Assembly (NCBI RefSeq): GCF_018448925.1
Contig: NZ_RCWE01000005.1
Span: 62,001 to 126,000 of the forward strand
Reading direction: 5' to 3'
Origin: Photorhabdus akhurstii
GTDB lineage: Bacteria > Pseudomonadota > Gammaproteobacteria > Enterobacterales > Enterobacteriaceae
DNA: 64,000 nucleotides
Under the pieces are notes generated by a model. It was not told where the DNA came from and did not search any database. It saw nothing but the letters and a program-made list of their open reading frames with translations. Both the position numbers and the translations under genes were made by a program. Numbering within the stretch: the first letter of the stretch is position 1; each line of letters begins with the position of its first letter. This document shows positions 60,281 to 64,000 of the stretch, one piece after another.

Positions 60281-60346
60281 CATACTATGATCCACATCAC
60301 AGAGAGTAACTCATTCAACTAAAAATTGATCAAGGATCATAGTATG
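60281..60346 (+). promoter_or_regulatory. 13-bp inverted repeat enclosing the ribosome site of the DUF1471 gene
   Basis: CATACTATGATCC (60281-60293) and GGATCATAGTATG (60334-60346) are perfect reverse complements with a 40-base loop. The downstream arm contains the ribosome-site bases GGA and the ATG start codon itself. If transcribed from upstream, the mRNA would sequester its own initiation region. Confidence 0.72.
60286..60301. promoter_or_regulatory. CRP-binding-site candidate upstream of the DUF1471 gene
   Basis: TATGATCCACATCACA fits TGTGA-N6-TCACA with one mismatch and overlaps the left arm of the inverted repeat. It lies 43 bases before the start codon, close enough to act as an operator or, if the start site is further downstream, as an activator site. 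Confidence 0.5.
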
Positions 60347-60595
60347 AAAAACGTAAAATATATCGCTGCTGCTTTAGCTTTAAGTGCTATCTCTTTTGGT
60401 AGTATGGCGGCAACAGAAGTTCAAACTGCTTCCTCTTCTAAAGTTGGCGTAGTTTCTGTCACGGGGGCTGATACTTTGGAAACCCTAAGTGCCGAGTTGT
60501 CCAAAAAAGCTGACAAAGCAGGGGCATCTTCTTTCCGCATTATCTCTGCTGGCGGTAAGAATCAATTATCAGGTGTTGCTGAAATCTATAACTAA
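60344..60595 (+). CDS. periplasmic DUF1471 (YhcN/BhsA/McbA-like) protein
   Basis: An 83-residue secreted protein. The signal peptide ends at 'SMAA' (about residue 23), followed by the DUF1471 core 'KVGVVSVTGADTLETLSAELSKKADKAGASSFRIISAGGKNQLSGVAEIYN', which has the usual family ending. Such proteins are stress-induced envelope factors affecting biofilm, acid and copper tolerance in E. coli. ATG 60344 follows AAGGATC; an in-frame start at 60326 is less likely. It is inserted between yhbQ and yhbP. Which paralogue it is (YhcN, BhsA, McbA) is not clear. Confidence 0.87.
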   Translation: MKNVKYIAAALALSAISFGSMAATEVQTASSSKVGVVSVTGADTLETLSAELSKKADKAGASSFRIISAGGKNQLSGVAEIYN

Positions 60596-60718
60596 TTTAT
60601 AGTAGAACATACTGAACCCTGGCCCTGTCAGGAGATGTCAGAACACGCCGTAGGATGATGTTTATCCCGGCGTGGTTCTGGGCTTCTAGGCAGATATAAT
60701 CCTGCTATTGGAGAGAGT

Positions 60719-61150
60719 GTGAACGCTCCTGAAAACTTTCAGATTATCCATAGATACCTCGCAAGACAGCATGTCCTAACGCTTTGTACAGCAACCGGTG
60801 ATGATATTTGGTGTGCAAATTGCTTCTATGTTTTCAATGCCGATGAGATCGCTTTCTGGTTTATGACTGAACTGCATACTCGCCACGGTGAAATGATGCA
60901 GGTAAACCCGCAGGTTGCAGGTACCATTGCTGGACAGATTCGAAATATTGCACAGATAAAGGGTATTCAATTCAAAGGGGAAGTCATTCGTCTTGAAGGT
61001 GAACAAGATAAAGCTGCCAGAGCACGTTATTGCCGCCGTTTTCCTGTGGCAGTTGCTGTTAAAACACCTATTTGGCAACTGAATCTCAATGAAATAAAGA
61101 TGACTGATAATACGCTTGGATTTGGTAAGAAAATCTGCTGGCAGCGATAA
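60719..61150 (+). CDS. yhbP: UPF0306 protein YhbP
   Basis: A 143-residue protein of the pyridoxamine-phosphate-oxidase-like split-barrel fold, annotated UPF0306. GTG 60719 follows GGAGAG. Conserved stretches 'HVLTLCTATGDDIWCANCFYVF' and 'GTIAGQIRNIAQIKGIQFKGEV' are shared with E. coli YhbP (147 residues). It likely binds a flavin or similar ligand; no activity is established. It faces nrdG. Confidence 0.93.
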   Translation: MNAPENFQIIHRYLARQHVLTLCTATGDDIWCANCFYVFNADEIAFWFMTELHTRHGEMMQVNPQVAGTIAGQIRNIAQIKGIQFKGEVIRLEGEQDKAARARYCRRFPVAVAVKTPIWQLNLNEIKMTDNTLGFGKKICWQR

Positions 61151-61152
61151 AA

Positions 61153-61617
61153 TTATCTTAATCTATGAATAATCTGGTTGCGGCTACCACGCCATAGTAA
61201 ACCGGGTTCATAAAGATCTTGTATAAACTTGCCATCCACTAGCACATTAATATAGCTGACAATTTCCCGTTGAATTTCGCTAAGTTCCTTTAGCAGATAA
61301 CCCGTCCAAAGCCAAATGTCCTTGTCTGGGCACTCTGTTTTAATCCGTTTTACCAATTTCAGGATCGCGAGTGCATTGTGTGGATGTAGGGGATCTCCGC
61401 CAGATAAAGATAGCCCTTGTCGTTTAATGCGTTTGTCTTGTAAATCAAAAATTACACGGTCTTCCATTTTCTGCGTAAATGGTTGGCCGGAGTTCACCCG
61501 CCAGGTACTTTTGTTATAACAACCGGGGCATTGATGTTCGCACCCGGCGACAAACAGTGTGCAGCGGGTTCCGGGGCCGTTAACCACATCAACAGGGTAG
61601 TATTGGTGATAATTCAC
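61153..61617 (-). CDS. nrdG: anaerobic ribonucleotide reductase activating protein NrdG
   Basis: A 154-residue radical-SAM activase that installs the glycyl radical on NrdD. The cluster motif CxxxCxxC is C26-x3-C30-x2-C33 ('GCEHQCPGC'), and 'SLSGGDPLHP' is the SAM-binding segment. Its length equals that of E. coli NrdG. It follows nrdD after 18 bases, in the same operon. Confidence 0.97.
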   Translation of the reverse strand: MNYHQYYPVDVVNGPGTRCTLFVAGCEHQCPGCYNKSTWRVNSGQPFTQKMEDRVIFDLQDKRIKRQGLSLSGGDPLHPHNALAILKLVKRIKTECPDKDIWLWTGYLLKELSEIQREIVSYINVLVDGKFIQDLYEPGLLWRGSRNQIIHRLR

Positions 61618-61635
61618 TTTGTCAGCCTGCCTTCA

Positions 61636-63774
61636 TTAGCCTAATTGCCCATTTGCCAGATGTTTTACTCTGCGTTTCACCTCTTCCTGTTTGCCAGCAT
61701 TGAATGGGCGGGCATCGGGGCTTCCCAGATAACCACAGACGCGGCGGATGACTGATACTCTGGAAGGTTCATGATTGCCACAACGTGGGCAGGTAAACCC
61801 TTTACTGGTACAGGAGAATTCACCGGTGAATCCACACTCATAGCACTCGTCGATAGGGGTATTGGTGCCGTAATAAGGGACACGTGAGTAGCTGTAATCC
61901 CATACATCTTCCAGTGCTTTCAGATTATGTTGCAGATTAGGATATTCGCCGTAGCAGATAAAACCGCCGTTTGTTAGTGGTGGATAAGGAGCTTCAAAAT
62001 CCAATTTGTCATAAGGATTGACCTGCTTTTCAACGTCAAGATGGAAACTGTTGGTGTAATAGCCTTTATCTGTCACCCCTTTAATCACACCAAACTCAGC
62101 GGCATCAAGGCGGCAGAAACGGTCACATAGATTTTCGCTTGGAGTGCTGTATAAACTGAAACCATAACCTGTCTCTTTTTTCCATTGATCAGTGGCTTTT
62201 CGCAGATGATCAACAATTGAGAGCGCTTTTACACGTAATTGTTGATCATCAAATAGATGAACCTGATTGCCATACAATGCGTTAATGGTTTCATGAATAC
62301 CAATATAGCCCAGAGAAATAGAAGCCCGACCATGTTTAAAGATTTCAGCGATATTATCATCGGCTTTCAAGCGAACCCCGCAGGCGCCTTCTATATAAAG
62401 GATTGGCGCAACTCGTGCTTTAATGCCTTCCAGGCGGGTAATACGGGTCATCAATGCTTGCTTCGCCAGTGCCAGCCGTTTGTCCAGTAATTGCCAGAAA
62501 TGTTTTTCATCGCCTTTGGCTTCGATAGCTATCCGAGGCAGGTTCAAACTGATAACCCCTAAGTTATTGCGTCCTTCATGAATTTGTTCACCCTTTTCCT
62601 CATAAACACCGAGGAAACTGCGACAACCCATCGGGGTTTTAAAGGAGCCTGTGACCTTAACCACTTGATCATAGTTAAGAATATCTGGGTACATACGCTT
62701 ACTGGCACATTTGAGAGCCAGTTGCTTGATATCGTAGTTAGGATCACCGAGTTTGTGATTCAGGCCATCACGGATAGCAAATACCAGTTTGGGGAATACC
62801 GCTGTTTTGTGATTCTTACCCAAACCAGCAATGCGGTTACGCAGAATAGATTGCTGAATTAAGCGGGATTCTTTTGACGTACCCAGACCAAAGCCAAAAG
62901 TGACAAAAGGAGTCTGCCCATTGGCGGTATGCAGTGTATTAACTTCATATTCCAGTGATTGGAAAGCGTCATAACACTCTTTTTCTGTTCGTGCTTCGGC
63001 ATAGGATTTTTTATCGCTGATATTCCACTTTTCGGCAATCGCCAAGTGTTTGTCATAGCTGGCTTTAACGAAGGGGGCTAATACTTCATCTATACGATTG
63101 ATGGTGGTACCGCCATAAATATGGCTGGCAACCTGAGCGATAATTTGAGCGGTTACCGCTGTTGCGGTTGAAATGGATTTTGGCGGTTCTATTTCAGTAT
63201 TACCCATTTTAAAACCATTGATTAGCATGCCTTTTAGGTCGATTAACATACAGTTAAACATTGGGAAAAAGGGGGAATAATCGAGATCATGGTAGTGTAT
63301 TTCGCCTCTTTCGTGAGCCAATACCACATTGCGCGGCAGAATATGTTGTTTGGCATAACTTTTAGCAACAATCCCGGCCAACAGATCCCGTTGAGTGGGA
63401 ATCACTTTACTATCTTTATTGGCGTTCTCATTGAGCAGGGAAACGTTACTCTGTTCAATTAAACCACGGATTTCTTGATTAAGTCGGCTATGTAACTCTC
63501 GGGTAATATCCCTATTGTGACGATATTCGATATAAAGACGGGCAAGGTGCTTATATCTGCCAGCCATTAACTGATTTTCTACTGCATTCTGAATATCTTG
63601 TGCATTAACTTGCCTGTAGTCAGCGATTAATTGCGTTACTGTGGATGCAACTTGGATACAATACTCATCATCCGTCACGCCAACGGCAGAAGCGGCCCGT
63701 TTTATGGCATCTTTGATGCGTGTTTCATCAAATGGTACCTGTCGACCATCCCGTTTTATCACAACAGTTTTCAC
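61636..63774 (-). CDS. nrdD: anaerobic ribonucleoside-triphosphate reductase NrdD
   Basis: A 712-residue glycyl-radical enzyme that makes deoxynucleotides without oxygen; the length equals E. coli NrdD. An N-terminal ATP-cone (about 1-90, 'KRDGRQVPFDETRIKDAIKR') regulates it allosterically. The radical glycine is Gly681 in 'RRVCGYLG', and the C-terminal zinc site has two CxxC pairs ('CYECG', 'CPRCG'). Paired NrdR-box-like elements and a candidate FNR site lie upstream. Confidence 0.97.
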   Translation of the reverse strand: MKTVVIKRDGRQVPFDETRIKDAIKRAASAVGVTDDEYCIQVASTVTQLIADYRQVNAQDIQNAVENQLMAGRYKHLARLYIEYRHNRDITRELHSRLNQEIRGLIEQSNVSLLNENANKDSKVIPTQRDLLAGIVAKSYAKQHILPRNVVLAHERGEIHYHDLDYSPFFPMFNCMLIDLKGMLINGFKMGNTEIEPPKSISTATAVTAQIIAQVASHIYGGTTINRIDEVLAPFVKASYDKHLAIAEKWNISDKKSYAEARTEKECYDAFQSLEYEVNTLHTANGQTPFVTFGFGLGTSKESRLIQQSILRNRIAGLGKNHKTAVFPKLVFAIRDGLNHKLGDPNYDIKQLALKCASKRMYPDILNYDQVVKVTGSFKTPMGCRSFLGVYEEKGEQIHEGRNNLGVISLNLPRIAIEAKGDEKHFWQLLDKRLALAKQALMTRITRLEGIKARVAPILYIEGACGVRLKADDNIAEIFKHGRASISLGYIGIHETINALYGNQVHLFDDQQLRVKALSIVDHLRKATDQWKKETGYGFSLYSTPSENLCDRFCRLDAAEFGVIKGVTDKGYYTNSFHLDVEKQVNPYDKLDFEAPYPPLTNGGFICYGEYPNLQHNLKALEDVWDYSYSRVPYYGTNTPIDECYECGFTGEFSCTSKGFTCPRCGNHEPSRVSVIRRVCGYLGSPDARPFNAGKQEEVKRRVKHLANGQLG

Positions 63775-63847
63775 AATATGGCTCCTTGAGAATGTTGCTT
63801 AAAAGTGCAAACGATTCTCGTTTTGATATTCAGCTTAAAGATAGATG

Positions 63848-63894
63848 TCGCTATATATAGTTTTATTTCCATATTTAAGCACAATATATAGTAA
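63848..63894. promoter_or_regulatory. two NrdR-box-like sites upstream of nrdD
   Basis: CTATATATAG (63851-63860) and ACAATATATAGT (63881-63892) each fit the NrdR-box core (consensus near ACACTATATATAGTGT), and their centres are 31 bases apart, the usual three-turn spacing of paired NrdR boxes. They lie 75-120 bases upstream of the nrdD start and likely repress it through NrdR. Confidence 0.7.
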
Positions 63895-63921
63895 CTTGAA
63901 GTGAGATAATCACGTTCTCAT

Positions 63922-63935
63922 TTGATCTGAAACAA
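63922..63935. promoter_or_regulatory. FNR-like site upstream of nrdD
   Basis: TTGATCTGAAACAA resembles the FNR consensus TTGAT-N4-ATCAA with one mismatch. nrdDG is FNR-activated in E. coli. The start site is not known here, so spacing cannot be judged. Confidence 0.45.
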
Positions 63936-64000
63936 AGAATGAAGACTTATATTTAAGGTCCAGTGAGAGGTACAACCCTTTGGTCAGTAACTAACCAAGG

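Overview
The window reads as a chromosomal segment of an AT-rich gammaproteobacterium in the order Enterobacterales. Most housekeeping proteins here are near-collinear with E. coli (YtfL, TamA/B, Mpl, Mdh, ObgE, FtsH, NusA, IF2, Pnp, DeaD, NrdD), but gene order, base composition and accessory content point to the Photorhabdus/Xenorhabdus branch of Morganellaceae; that genus-level call is an inference.

Layout. Bases 1-12.7 kb: ytfL (cut by the window edge), msrA, the tamA-tamB-ytfP operon, ppa, a small toxin-antitoxin spot beside a decayed TacT-like toxin gene, fbp, mpl and argR. 13-16.5 kb: mdh, the regulator gene sfsB, two tandem small genes with MuA-type winged-helix domains, and ispB. 16.7-26.8 kb: rplU-rpmA-obgE, dacB, greA, yhbY, rlmE-ftsH, folP-glmM and secG. 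26.9-39.3 kb: tRNA-Leu(GAG), initiator tRNA-Met, then the transcription/translation block rimP-nusA-infB-rbfA-truB-rpsO-pnp, followed by nlpI, the 26-codon gene yrbN and deaD. Many Rho-independent terminators separate these units.

39.3-59.3 kb is accessory. In E. coli deaD is followed by mtr, yhbW, ubiV, ubiU, ubiT, yhbS. Here deaD is followed by a 127-bp ERIC element, a CstA-type transporter with the BtsS/BtsR two-component pair, a HlyD plus two ABC-2 permease operon lacking an ATPase, an orphan XRE regulator, and then a seven-gene minus-strand operon (48.2-58.4 kb). E. coli collinearity resumes at a broken ubiT remnant followed by yhbS, yhbQ, a DUF1471 gene, yhbP, nrdG and nrdD.

The seven-gene operon is the most unusual content. 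In transcription order it encodes a UbiA-family prenyltransferase, a class I HMG-CoA reductase fused to an APH-type kinase, a rifampin-phosphotransferase-like PEP-utilising enzyme, a GNAT-like protein, an OleC-like AMP-forming ligase, a CDP-alcohol phosphatidyltransferase and a CarS-like CTP:lipid-phosphate cytidylyltransferase. UbiA, CDP-lipid synthase, CDP-alcohol transferase and HMG-CoA reductase are together reminiscent of archaeal isoprenoid-lipid synthesis, but no sn-glycerol-1-phosphate dehydrogenase or geranylgeranylglyceryl-phosphate synthase is present. I infer a pathway for an unusual, perhaps prenylated, phospholipid or lipid-linked metabolite. The product is unknown.
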